From Ohtaekwangia sp036786105 (GTDB taxonomy: Bacteria; Bacteroidota; Bacteroidia; Cytophagales; Cyclobacteriaceae): a stretch of 64,000 nt of DNA. The DNA lies in assembly GCF_036786105.1 (NCBI RefSeq), contig NZ_DAIQRQ010000021.1:1-64000 (forward strand), given 5' to 3'. How positions within the stretch are numbered: position 1 is the first letter of the stretch; each line of letters starts with the position of its first letter. Made by a program: the position numbers and the translations under genes. The notes below the pieces were generated by a model, which was not told where the DNA came from, did not search any database, and saw only the letters and a program-made list of their open reading frames with translations. Below, one piece after another: positions 28,472-36,833 of the stretch.

Positions 28472-29683
28472 CTATGCCAATACTTCTTTTACTCGCTGAG
28501 CCGCATCTTTCAGCACGATAGCTGAATACACTTTAAGCCCCGATTGTTCGATGATTTTTGCTCCTTCTTCCGCATTCGTTCCCTGTAATCTTACAATAAT
28601 TGGCACTTTAATGTCTCCAATCTTTTTATAGGCTTCTACTACACCATTGGCTACACGGTCGCAGCGAACAATACCCCCAAATATATTAATCAGGATGGCT
28701 TTTACATTTGGATCCTTCAGAATTATGCGGAAACCGGCTTCTACTGTTTCGGCATTGGCACCACCACCTACGTCAAGGAAGTTTGCAGGCTCACCGCCCG
28801 ACAACTTGATAATGTCCATGGTAGCCATTGCCAAACCGGCACCATTAACCATACAACCAACGTTACCATCGAGTTTTACATAGTTCAATCCGGCTGTACC
28901 AGCCTCAACTTCCAATGGATCTTCTTCTGAGATGTCGCGAAGTTCTGCAAGGTCTTTATGACGATAAAGGGCGTTATCATCCAGATTCACTTTTGCATCA
29001 ACTGCAAGAATCTTATTATCAGATGTTTTCAATAACGGGTTGATCTCAAACATAGAAGCATCCAGTCCGAGATAGGCATTGTAAAGTGAATTGATGAACT
29101 TTACACCTTCTTTGAAGGCATTACCTTCCCAACCAAGAGAAAAGGCAATCTTGCGGGCCTGGAATGGCTGAAGACCCAACAGCGGATCAATCCACTCTTT
29201 GATAATTTTTTCAGGATGAGTTTCTGCTACTTCCTCGATGTTCATACCGCCTTCTGTTGAAGCCATAATTACCGGGCAACCTTTTGAACGGTCGAGCAGA
29301 ATGCTCATATAATATTCTTTTGGTTCGCTTTCACCGGGATAATAAACATCTTCGGCAATCAGAACCTTATTTACTTTTTTACCTTCCGGACCAGTCTGAA
29401 TTGTTACCAGCGTACCACCCAGAATAGCTTTTACCTTATCAGGAACTTCATTTATACCTTTGGCCAGAACAACTCCTCTGGAGCCGGTTTCTTTCACGGT
29501 ACCTTTCCCACGTCCTCCCGCATGTATCTGAGACTTAACGACAAACCACTTCGTGCCTGTTTCAGCTTGCAATTCTTTTGCTGCACTTACAGCGCTGTCA
29601 GGGGTATCTGCCACGATGCCTCGTTGAACTGCCACTCCATATTTCTTAAGAATTTCTTTGCCTTGGTATTCGTGAATGTTCAT
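28472..29683 (-). CDS. sucC: Succinate-CoA ligase (ADP-forming) beta subunit
   Basis: Beta subunit of succinyl-CoA synthetase, 403 residues, full length. It makes succinate and ATP from succinyl-CoA in the TCA cycle together with SucD. MNIHEYQGKEILKKYGV is the standard start, FVVKSQIHAGGRGKG is the ATP-grasp loop, FEINPLL binds metal, and NIFGGIVRCD is the phosphate-binding signature. sucD is not adjacent, so the subunits are encoded apart. The gene is divergent from lolD. Confidence 0.96.
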   Translation of the reverse strand: MNIHEYQGKEILKKYGVAVQRGIVADTPDSAVSAAKELQAETGTKWFVVKSQIHAGGRGKGTVKETGSRGVVLAKGINEVPDKVKAILGGTLVTIQTGPEGKKVNKVLIAEDVYYPGESEPKEYYMSILLDRSKGCPVIMASTEGGMNIEEVAETHPEKIIKEWIDPLLGLQPFQARKIAFSLGWEGNAFKEGVKFINSLYNAYLGLDASMFEINPLLKTSDNKILAVDAKVNLDDNALYRHKDLAELRDISEEDPLEVEAGTAGLNYVKLDGNVGCMVNGAGLAMATMDIIKLSGGEPANFLDVGGGANAETVEAGFRIILKDPNVKAILINIFGGIVRCDRVANGVVEAYKKIGDIKVPIIVRLQGTNAEEGAKIIEQSGLKVYSAIVLKDAAQRVKEVLA

Positions 29684-29753
29684 TGCATTTTTTGTTTTGG
29701 GCGAAACTAGCGTATTTAAAGCTTTATTTCAAAGGGAATATATATAATTAGCG

Positions 29754-30410
29754 ATGTTACGAGCAACGCAGATAGAAAAATCGTATGGACAATTAAAGGT
29801 GCTGAAAGGCGTGGATCTCGAAGTAAGCCAGGGTGAAGTAGTGGCTATTGTTGGAGCTTCCGGAGCAGGCAAAAGTACGTTGCTACATATTCTGGGAACG
29901 CTGGATACACCGGATAAAGGCAGTATACATATCCAGGGGCAAAACGTATTTGCACAGTCAGCCAAGAACTTAGCAGCGTTCAGGAACCGTTCTATCGGAT
30001 TTGTTTTTCAGTTTCATAATCTGTTGCCGGAATTTTCTGCTCTTGAAAATGTGCTGATACCGGGATTGATCAGGAACCTGCAAAGTGAAACTGATATGCG
30101 AAAGCGGGCGGAAGAATTGTTATCGATGCTCGGACTAAGCTCGCGCATGCATCATAAGCCATCAGAATTGTCAGGAGGAGAGCAGCAGCGTACGGCTGTA
30201 GCACGGGCACTCATTAACGCCCCAGCCATTATTCTGGCCGATGAGCCCAGCGGAAATCTGGATTCCAAAAATGCGTTGGAGCTTCATTCTCTTTTCTTTC
30301 AACTTCGGGAGGAGCTAAAGCAGACATTCATTATCGTTACGCATAACGAAGAGCTTTCCAAAATGGCTGACCGGAGAATTGAGATAAAGGACGGAATTGT
30401 GAGCCAGTAA
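29754..30410 (+). CDS. lolD: ABC transporter ATP-binding protein, LolD type
   Basis: ATPase of 218 residues from the LolCDE/MacB-like class, which drives lipoprotein release from the inner membrane or related export. Walker A is GASGAGKST at residues 34-42, the Q-loop is in FVFQFHNLLPEF, the signature is LSGGEQQR, Walker B is IILADEP and the H-loop is IVTHN. LLPEFSALENV is characteristic of LolD. No permease gene is adjacent, so the partner must lie elsewhere. Confidence 0.87.
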   Translation: MLRATQIEKSYGQLKVLKGVDLEVSQGEVVAIVGASGAGKSTLLHILGTLDTPDKGSIHIQGQNVFAQSAKNLAAFRNRSIGFVFQFHNLLPEFSALENVLIPGLIRNLQSETDMRKRAEELLSMLGLSSRMHHKPSELSGGEQQRTAVARALINAPAIILADEPSGNLDSKNALELHSLFFQLREELKQTFIIVTHNEELSKMADRRIEIKDGIVSQ

Positions 30411-30421
30411 AAAATAAAAGA

Positions 30422-30470
30422 AGAGAACCCAGCACTTCCAACTTCGTTGACCTTGGTTCTCTCTTTTCTT
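30422..30470. terminator. Probable terminator after lolD
   Basis: An 8-base stem (30422-30429 with 30455-30462, AGAGAACC/GGTTCTCT) is followed by CTTTTCTT on the plus strand and preceded by an A-rich stretch, so it could act both ways. The rest of the gap to 30692 is AT-rich, and I see no gene or recognisable RNA in it. Confidence 0.55.
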
Positions 30471-30692
30471 GATTAAGCAGGTTTGAGTAGGCTCCGCTTA
30501 TTTCTTTTTGTAACCCTAAATGTGATACAAATATATAGCGATCACAGAAGGTAATTTTTTGAGACTAAGCCTATAAAGCACGGTGTAAGAAGATGGAATT
30601 ATCTCCACAATATGCTGATCAAAATTCCCAAAATGTACCTGAGAGGAGCGAAACCTTACGAGTAATCTTACCTGGAAAAACGCACGAACGAA

Positions 30693-32012
30693 TCAGTGTG
30701 CCAACACTTCAGAGAAAGTGTCTTCAACCTCAACAAGACCGAGATTGTTAATGGCGATCAGTTTTACCCGCTTTAATTCATTGATGAGAATCGGATCGTA
30801 CTTGGCCGTAACGCGAATATAGTTCTCCGTGAATCCATGCATCATACCATTCTCAACGTCATTCTCAAACAACACAGTGGATTCACGGCCCAGGTTGTCT
30901 TCATAGAATTTCCTTCGCTTTTTATCAGAAAGAATATGCAGCATTTTGGAACGATCTGCCCGCTGGTTTCCGGGCACAGATCCAGGCATTATCGCTGCAG
31001 GCGTGTTCTCCCGTTCGGAGTATGTAAACACGTGGAGGTAGGATATATCCAGTTCATTCAAAAACTGGTATGTCTCCAGGAAGTCATCCTGTGTTTCGCC
31101 AGGAAAGCCCACAATCACATCAACACCGATGCAAGCGTGTGGCATGAGTGATTTGATCTTCGCCACACGATCGGTATACAACTCACGCAAGTAGCGTCTG
31201 CGCATGAGTTTCAGAATCTTGTTAGAGCCGGACTGGAGTGGTATATGAAAATGAGGAACGAATCTTTTCGATGTTGTTACAAACTCAATGATTTCATCCG
31301 TCAGGAGATTGGGCTCGATAGATGAAATTCTAAACCGATCGATTCCATCAACATTATCAAGCGCTTTCACCAGGTCAACAAAGCGTTCTATACGTGTGCC
31401 GTTTTGGATTCCAAAGTCGCCTGTGTTTACACCGGTTAATACGATCTCACGAACTTCGGTCTTTGCGATCTCATGTGCTGTCTTGAGTATATTTTGAATG
31501 CTGTCGCTTCGGCTGCTGCCGCGGGCCAGTGGAATGGTGCAGAAGGTGCACGAATAGTCGCAGCCGTCCTGCACTTTCAGAAAAGTACGGGTGCGATCGT
31601 TGATCGAGTAGGAGGTATTGAAAGTGTTGGCCTGCTCGACATCAGAAGCAAATACTTCAGTTTGGGGCTTTCTTACAAAACCATCGAGTAATTCCACCAA
31701 CCGGAATTTTTCTGCTGCTCCTAAAACGGCATCTATGCCTGGTATTTCGGATATCTCCTGTGGTTTGAGCTGTGCATAGCAACCGATAATGGCTACATAG
31801 GCTTCAGGCGATATACCGCGTGCTTCGCGTACGATCTTGTGACATTTCTTGTCGGCATTTTCCGTTACCGAGCAGGTGTTGATGATGAAAATATCAGGAG
31901 TATCTGTAAAATCGACCTTTTTATAGCCCTTTTCCTCGAACATGCGGGAAATAGTGGAGGTCTCTGAATAATTCAGTTTGCAACCCAGCGTATAAAAAGC
32001 GACTTTTTTCAT
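30693..32012 (-). CDS. mtaB: tRNA t6A37 methylthiotransferase MtaB
   Basis: Radical-SAM methylthiotransferase of 439 residues that converts t6A to ms2t6A at position 37 of ANN-decoding tRNAs. The N-terminal domain has three cluster cysteines (Cys11 in TLGCKLN, Cys47 in NTCSV, Cys78 in IGCYAQ). The radical-SAM triad is Cys151-Cys155-Cys158 in GCDYSCTFC. A TRAM-like domain ends the protein. KLNYSE rather than QMN indicates MtaB over MiaB or RimO. The ATG at 32012 is chosen over a TTG six bases upstream because it begins MKKVAFYTLGC. Confidence 0.92.
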   Translation of the reverse strand: MKKVAFYTLGCKLNYSETSTISRMFEEKGYKKVDFTDTPDIFIINTCSVTENADKKCHKIVREARGISPEAYVAIIGCYAQLKPQEISEIPGIDAVLGAAEKFRLVELLDGFVRKPQTEVFASDVEQANTFNTSYSINDRTRTFLKVQDGCDYSCTFCTIPLARGSSRSDSIQNILKTAHEIAKTEVREIVLTGVNTGDFGIQNGTRIERFVDLVKALDNVDGIDRFRISSIEPNLLTDEIIEFVTTSKRFVPHFHIPLQSGSNKILKLMRRRYLRELYTDRVAKIKSLMPHACIGVDVIVGFPGETQDDFLETYQFLNELDISYLHVFTYSERENTPAAIMPGSVPGNQRADRSKMLHILSDKKRRKFYEDNLGRESTVLFENDVENGMMHGFTENYIRVTAKYDPILINELKRVKLIAINNLGLVEVEDTFSEVLAH

Positions 32013-32037
32013 GATCAAGCCCGCAAAGATAGGGGTT

Positions 32038-32108
32038 TACGTGTTTAGGTGTTTACGCGTGCACATGTTTATGTTGGGAGGCTTGAACCGTACACACCTA
32101 AACACGTA
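32038..32108. repeat. 15-base perfect inverted repeat between pgm and mtaB
   Basis: TACGTGTTTAGGTGT at 32038-32052 is the exact reverse complement of 32094-32108, separated by 41 bases that also contain CGCGTGCAC. On the minus-strand transcript it follows the mutase stop by six bases and precedes mtaB. No T-run follows, so a simple terminator is unlikely. It may be an mRNA-stabilising stem or a dispersed intergenic palindrome. Confidence 0.6.
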
Positions 32109-32113
32109 TTAAC

Positions 32114-33844
32114 CTAGACACTCAAAAGATATTGCTCTATGCCTTTGATTTTGACATCAAGTTGCTGATCTACCTTTTCGAAGTCCGCGCGTGACGCCAG
32201 TGGCGCGTGGGCGCTGATGTAAAACTTGATCTTGGGCTCCGTACCAGACGGACGCACAGATACTTTAGTGCCGTCTTCGAGGTAGAACTGGAGCACATCT
32301 GACTTCGGAAAATCAAGGTCACTTTCTTTGCCGGTGAGCAAATCTTTCTCTTTCAGAATTTTATAGTCGAGCAATCGAACTACGCGACTTCCAATGATGG
32401 TAGCGGGAGGATTGTTTCTGAACTTCTCCATCATAGCTTTGATTTCCTGCTCACCTTGCTGACCTTTTTTGGTCACGTTCAGCAGTGCCTCTTTATAGTA
32501 GGCGAACTCTACGTACATATCGATCAGCCAGTCGTACATGGATTTGCTTTCATCCGCAGCGCTCGCGGCCATGGCAGCAAAGAATGCACAGGATGATACG
32601 GCATCTTTATCGCGTACAAAATCGCCCGCCATATAGCCATAGCTTTCTTCACCAGCGGCAACGAATTTCTTCTTGCCTTCAAGTTTACCCATCAGCTCTG
32701 CTATATATTTGAATCCGGTTAGCGTGTTATAGCATTCAACGCCGAAGCGTGCGGCCATCATATCGATGAGCTCGGAGGTAACAATGGTTTTGGCGATATA
32801 GGTGTTGTTTTTGTCTTTCAGATTTTTCATGATGAAATACATCATGAGACTGAAAGCCTGATTGCCATTCAATAGAATAAATTCTCCGTCTGATTTGCGA
32901 ACTCCCATACCTACACGATCTGTATCCGGATCGGTAGCCATTACCATCGTTGCATTTACTTCCTTACCACGCTTGATAACAAGCTCCATGGCTGACTGTT
33001 CTTCCGGATTGGGAGATTTTACGGTTGGGAAATCACCATCGGGTTCTTCCTGTTCTTTTACAATGTGAATGTTGGTGAAACCGATCTGCTTCAAACACTC
33101 AGGCACCATGGTAATACCAGCTCCATGAAGACTGGAATATACCAGCGGAATATTTTTCTGCCGGGCAATTACGTCATGGTTGGGGATGATCTTTTTTACT
33201 TCTTCGTAATAGGCCTGTTCTACCTCATCACCAATGAGATGGATGTTGGCAAGTATGGGTTTGAACTTTACCTGTTCAAATGAAGTGATGGCTTTTACTT
33301 CTTCAATGATATTTTTATCGTGAGGAGGAACCACTTGCGCGCCACCGGTCCAGTAAGCCTTATAGCCGTTATATTCTTTCGGGTTATGCGATGCTGTAAT
33401 CACCACACCGGATTGACATTGCAGATAACGAATGGCAAACGAGAGCAGGGGAGTGGGGCGCAATTCATTGAACATATATACTTTGATGCCGTTGGCTGAA
33501 AAAACGGCTGCCACTACTTCGGCAAACGTACTGCTGTTGTTACGACTGTCGTGTGCTATGGCGATCTTGATTTCCTGGCCCGGGAAAGTTTTATTCAGGT
33601 AATTGGCAAGCCCTTGAGTAGCAACGCCAACAGTATATTTGTTCATACAGTTGGAGCCTGCACCCATGATGCCACGTAGTCCGCCTGTACCAAACTCCAG
33701 ATCTTTATAGAAATTATCGATCAGTTCCTTTGAGTCTTCCTTATTTAAAAGTGCTTTTACTTCTGCCTTGGTAGCATTATCGATGGCGCGACTGTTAAGC
33801 CAGCTTTCTGCCTTTGCGTGAACGGTCTGTAGTAACTCACTCAT
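32114..33844 (-). CDS. Phospho-sugar mutase (phosphoglucomutase/phosphomannomutase)
   Basis: Alpha-D-phosphohexomutase of 576 residues that interconverts sugar-1- and sugar-6-phosphates, feeding nucleotide-sugar synthesis. FGTGGLRGIMG is the N-terminal signature, Ser152 in TASHNPKEYNGYK is the phosphorylated catalytic residue, DPDTDRVG binds the metal, GEESYGY is the sugar-binding loop, and RPSGTEPKIKFY binds phosphate. The length matches the long PgcA-like class. It is the last gene of the TPP-riboswitch side of this minus-strand run, 66 bases after the Trm112 gene; cotranscription is uncertain. Confidence 0.92.
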   Translation of the reverse strand: MSELLQTVHAKAESWLNSRAIDNATKAEVKALLNKEDSKELIDNFYKDLEFGTGGLRGIMGAGSNCMNKYTVGVATQGLANYLNKTFPGQEIKIAIAHDSRNNSSTFAEVVAAVFSANGIKVYMFNELRPTPLLSFAIRYLQCQSGVVITASHNPKEYNGYKAYWTGGAQVVPPHDKNIIEEVKAITSFEQVKFKPILANIHLIGDEVEQAYYEEVKKIIPNHDVIARQKNIPLVYSSLHGAGITMVPECLKQIGFTNIHIVKEQEEPDGDFPTVKSPNPEEQSAMELVIKRGKEVNATMVMATDPDTDRVGMGVRKSDGEFILLNGNQAFSLMMYFIMKNLKDKNNTYIAKTIVTSELIDMMAARFGVECYNTLTGFKYIAELMGKLEGKKKFVAAGEESYGYMAGDFVRDKDAVSSCAFFAAMAASAADESKSMYDWLIDMYVEFAYYKEALLNVTKKGQQGEQEIKAMMEKFRNNPPATIIGSRVVRLLDYKILKEKDLLTGKESDLDFPKSDVLQFYLEDGTKVSVRPSGTEPKIKFYISAHAPLASRADFEKVDQQLDVKIKGIEQYLLSV

Positions 33845-33910
33845 GATCTTTTTTTACGTTTAAAGGGCGCAATTTATCACAAGTTTTTACAGACGCACTT
33901 TTTTCCGCGG

Positions 33911-34192
33911 TCATTTTTCAATTTCCTCTCTGGCAGGGAGTAACCGAAATGTGGATGTGTCTCCTTCCAGTTGCAAGCCCCAGCGGTGTAAGACAGGATG
34001 TTCCAGCGACTTCTCTCTGTACTCATCTGGCGACATGATCGGGATGCCGTAGATAATCGGATAGTACCGCTTGCAATGTGTACAGGTAAAAATACCCTCC
34101 ATGATGTCGTCCTGATCTTGTTTGAATATTTTGAGTTCCAGGTCATTCTTGTCGAACGGACAGGCGAGCTTGGAAAGCAATGAGGTTTTCAT
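33911..34192 (-). CDS. Trm112-like zinc-binding protein
   Basis: A 93-residue protein of the Trm112/YcaR type, small zinc-ribbon partners of methyltransferases in several organisms. LACPFDKNDL carries one Cys of the first knuckle, where its usual partner Cys is missing (CPFD instead of CPxC). FTCTHCKRYYPIIYGIPIM gives the second Cys pair and the conserved YPI...GIP turn. It lies 32 bases after the ThiE-like gene and two genes downstream of a methyltransferase in the same direction, so a methyltransferase-partner role is possible but unproven. Confidence 0.8.
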   Translation of the reverse strand: MKTSLLSKLACPFDKNDLELKIFKQDQDDIMEGIFTCTHCKRYYPIIYGIPIMSPDEYREKSLEHPVLHRWGLQLEGDTSTFRLLPAREEIEK

Positions 34193-34224
34193 GTGATGAG
34201 ATTGTAAAGTTGATTCGCTATATC

Positions 34225-34860
34225 TTAGTATAAATTTTTCTCCAATCGATGCTTGAAGTTTTGTGTGGCTTCTTTCGGATCATCGGCTTTCATGATCGCC
34301 GAGATCACGGCCACGCCATCTATACCCAGCAACAAGAGTCCGGGTACATTTTCGGTAGTTATGCCACCGGCAGCGAAAATAGGCATGCTGGTTCTGCTTC
34401 TCGTTTGCTCCACGATGTAAGGTGAAACGATCTCGCAGCTATTGGCAGAAGAAGAAGGGAACATTGAGCAGAACGATATATAGTCAGCATGATGGATGGC
34501 CCAGTCTATGCGTGCAGAATCATTACCGCAGGTGATGCCGGTTATAAAAGGCCGGCCTATTATCTTTTGCATCTCCGGCCAGTCAGCAGGGATAGAATCG
34601 AAATGTACTCCGTTCAAAGCAGTGGTCTGCAGCCATTGCCATGCTTCGTGTATCAACACCGGTACACCGGTTGGCTGAGCCAGCGATAGAGTGGCATTGA
34701 TAAAACTTTGCTGATCCTGTTGTGGGTGCCAATGGTTCCATAACTGAATAACATCAACGCCACCTTCGATCGCTTCCTTGAGACGGGGAAGTACATGCTC
34801 TTGACCGGGATAAGGATCAACCACCAGGTATAGACCGCCATGAATATTGGGCTTACTCAT
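34225..34860 (-). CDS. ThiE/TenI-like phosphate synthase, diverged active site
   Basis: TIM-barrel protein of 211 residues in the thiamine-phosphate synthase (ThiE/TenI) family. It follows the family layout: LYLVVDPYPG, EGGVDVIQLW, GVHFDS, YISFCSMFP, and the phosphate-binding FAAGGITTENV near the C-terminus. Key ThiE positions differ: QLWNHW replaces QLREK, and GVHFDSIP replaces GVHLGQ.D. Normal catalysis is therefore doubtful. The ATG at 34860 fits the family start; a longer frame to 34974 runs into the upstream gene. It lies in an operon behind a TPP riboswitch, which supports a thiamin-related role. Confidence 0.78.
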   Translation of the reverse strand: MSKPNIHGGLYLVVDPYPGQEHVLPRLKEAIEGGVDVIQLWNHWHPQQDQQSFINATLSLAQPTGVPVLIHEAWQWLQTTALNGVHFDSIPADWPEMQKIIGRPFITGITCGNDSARIDWAIHHADYISFCSMFPSSSANSCEIVSPYIVEQTRSRTSMPIFAAGGITTENVPGLLLLGIDGVAVISAIMKADDPKEATQNFKHRLEKNLY

Positions 34861-34888
34861 AATATACTTATTGTCAGGTGATCCGTGC

Positions 34889-35965
34889 TCATTTCCACCC
34901 AAGTTGTAATGCCTGGAAGAATGCGTTCCAATAAGGATCAGCCCCGGGATGTTGCAGCTTTTTTTGTGTACCATCTTCAGAAAGTATCAGACCGTTAGCC
35001 GGTTCGGTAATTTTGCCGATAACAGTAGCCTGGATTTTCTGGCTGGCAAATTTTTTAAGAAGCGGTTCCAGAATTTCCGGTTTAACGGTGATAATCATCG
35101 AGCCGGCTCCAACACAAAATCGCGGATCGATGTTGAATAACTTTCCGATCAATTGTTGCGCATGCCCTACTGGAATGTTGTCGCCATTTACCTCTACACC
35201 ACAGCCCGAAGCATGAGCAAGCTCAATAATAGCCCCTAGTACACCACCTTCGGTAACATCGTGCATGGCCGTTACGGCAAAAGTGTGTCGGTGAATTTCT
35301 CCTGCAATCAGCCCTGCTTCCACGGCACTGGTCTCATAAAATAAAGAAGCGGCCTGTTGTTGAACAGCTGCTCCACATCCTTTCTTTACTGTTTCCGGAA
35401 AGCTCAGGGCGAGGATGGAGGTGGCGATCAGTGCGCATTGCTTGGTCATGATCAATATATCGCCCGGTCTGGCGCCTTTACTGGTAATAATCTGCTCGCC
35501 TGGAGCAAGGGTGATCATAGTGCCTCCGCCTGCAACGGTAGATTGCAAACCTTCAAATCGTCCGGTATGTCCGCCGGTAATGGCAATTCCTAGCCGTGCG
35601 CAAAACTCATGTATATAGCGCCAGTATTGTTCGAAGTCGTCTACCTCAAGCGTTGTGGGCAGGTTCAGGGTAAACTGTGCATATTGCGGGGCAAAGCCGG
35701 TGGTGGCCATATCGTTGGCCATCAGTTGCACCGATAGCCAGGCAGATTCGCGCAGACCGAGTGTTGGTATGAGCGACAGCGGATCGCTCGTCATGGCCAT
35801 GGCTAATCCGTTGGGCAGACTTACCAGCGAAATGTCCACGCCATATTCCGGTCCAATCATTACTTCCCTCCGTGCTGCACCACAGAAGGGAAATATCCTC
35901 TCTTTAAAGAAACTGTTCTGAATCTTCCCGGTGTCCGGAAATTGAGTTGCTTCCAGTGTGTCCAT
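34889..35965 (-). CDS. AIR synthase-related protein (PurM/HypE/ThiL superfamily)
   Basis: A 358-residue protein of the PurM-like ATP-binding superfamily (PurM, HypE, SelD, ThiL). The N-terminal domain has MTSDPLSLIP and LMANDMATTGFAPQYAQFTLNLP, matching the SDP/NDxAxxGxxP region. GITGGHTG and MHDVTEGGVLGAI are the C-terminal-domain signatures. It resembles archaeal-type AIR-synthase-related proteins of unknown function more than true PurM or ThiL. Its location behind a TPP riboswitch and next to a ThiE-like gene suggests thiamin or precursor metabolism, possibly phosphorylation; this is inference. Confidence 0.8.
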   Translation of the reverse strand: MDTLEATQFPDTGKIQNSFFKERIFPFCGAARREVMIGPEYGVDISLVSLPNGLAMAMTSDPLSLIPTLGLRESAWLSVQLMANDMATTGFAPQYAQFTLNLPTTLEVDDFEQYWRYIHEFCARLGIAITGGHTGRFEGLQSTVAGGGTMITLAPGEQIITSKGARPGDILIMTKQCALIATSILALSFPETVKKGCGAAVQQQAASLFYETSAVEAGLIAGEIHRHTFAVTAMHDVTEGGVLGAIIELAHASGCGVEVNGDNIPVGHAQQLIGKLFNIDPRFCVGAGSMIITVKPEILEPLLKKFASQKIQATVIGKITEPANGLILSEDGTQKKLQHPGADPYWNAFFQALQLGWK

Positions 35966-35968
35966 AAA

Positions 35969-36670
35969 TCATTCTTTGAATTTTACATGAAGTCCGAAGA
36001 AATCACCGTATGGTACTTTCCACTGCTGAACCGGGAACCACTTGGGCAATCCGGTACAATTCCATTCGAGGGTATATTCTTTTCCCTGCAGCGCCTTGTG
36101 TATGACTCTGGTTAGCGTTGCCGGAGTGTGAAACGTAGCAGTTACATAGAATGGGTTCTTGCCGAAGAACTGCTGTACTCTTCTGCGTACGATCTTGGGC
36201 GAGTTCCGGTTCATCATGCCGAAGAAAATACCATGACGGCTCACCCGTGCAGCTTCACGCACTACCTGAACCGGGTCGCGGTAATATTCAAAAGTGGTAA
36301 TAAAGGCAACGGCATCGAACGTTTTGTCTTTGAAGGGCATATAGTGCGAATCTGCCAGCACCAGGTCGCCTTTGAATAACTGTGCACCTTGCCCCAGCAT
36401 AAAAGGAGAGAGGTCGCCACCGGTAGCTTCAATGCCGATGTTGTGCCACCAGCGGGTGAACCGCGTAGTGCCACAGCCAAATTCCAGGAGCGTGCGGATG
36501 CGGGGATCGCTCAATACCAAATCGCCCATGATTTTCTTCTGCCAGATCTCTGCACGCTTGTAGCGGCCTTCATACCACAACTCGTATGTGTCGGTATGCT
36601 CGCGGTTGAAGAACCATTCTTTCCGGTTCTGCCACGATCTCAGATTTTGTGTGACGAGGTTAAAAGACAT
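35969..36670 (-). CDS. SAM-dependent class I methyltransferase
   Basis: A 233-residue methyltransferase of the type-11 class. LLEFGCGTTRFTRWW is the SAM-binding glycine loop, ATGGDLSPFML the ribose-binding acidic strand, and MPFKDKTFDAVAFITTFEY the post-II motif. The ATG at 36670 is chosen because an upstream in-frame start at 36703 would lie inside the riboswitch terminator. It is the first gene after the TPP riboswitch, three bases before the AIR-synthase-like gene. The substrate is unknown. Confidence 0.82.
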   Translation of the reverse strand: MSFNLVTQNLRSWQNRKEWFFNREHTDTYELWYEGRYKRAEIWQKKIMGDLVLSDPRIRTLLEFGCGTTRFTRWWHNIGIEATGGDLSPFMLGQGAQLFKGDLVLADSHYMPFKDKTFDAVAFITTFEYYRDPVQVVREAARVSRHGIFFGMMNRNSPKIVRRRVQQFFGKNPFYVTATFHTPATLTRVIHKALQGKEYTLEWNCTGLPKWFPVQQWKVPYGDFFGLHVKFKE

Positions 36671-36686
36671 AGCTTCAATTTTAAGT

Positions 36687-36720
36687 GAAAAAAAAAGCCG
36701 CATCCAAAAGGAATGCGGCT
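36687..36720 (-). terminator. Riboswitch-controlled intrinsic terminator
   Basis: On the minus strand, AGCCGCAT (36720-36713) pairs with ATGCGGCT (36703-36696), extended towards the loop by a CC/GG pair. Nine T residues follow (36695-36687). It lies 16 bases before the methyltransferase start, so it blocks the operon when formed. Its 5' arm GCATTCC (36716-36710) is also exactly complementary to the aptamer's 3' strand, giving a switchable antiterminator. Confidence 0.9.
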
Positions 36721-36759
36721 CACTATCTTATTACCCGTAAAAAGTAAAATCGAAGCTTA

Positions 36760-36833
36760 GCATTCCCTTCGCTGGTACTAACCAGATCAGGTTCCCCGGG
36801 TATAATCTCAGCCACAAGTGGCACCCCGATGCG
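36760..36833 (-). promoter_or_regulatory. TPP riboswitch (thi-box) aptamer
   Basis: The minus-strand sequence carries the conserved thi-box blocks in order: TCGGGGTGCC, GGCTGAGA, ACCCGGGGAACCTGATCTGG, and CCAGCGAAGGGAA. A closing stem can form between GCAT (36832-36829) and ATGC (36763-36760). Known TPP riboswitches repress thiamin genes when TPP is bound. Here the aptamer precedes a terminator and the methyltransferase/AIR-synthase-like/ThiE-like/Trm112 genes, so TPP should switch that operon off. Confidence 0.96.
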
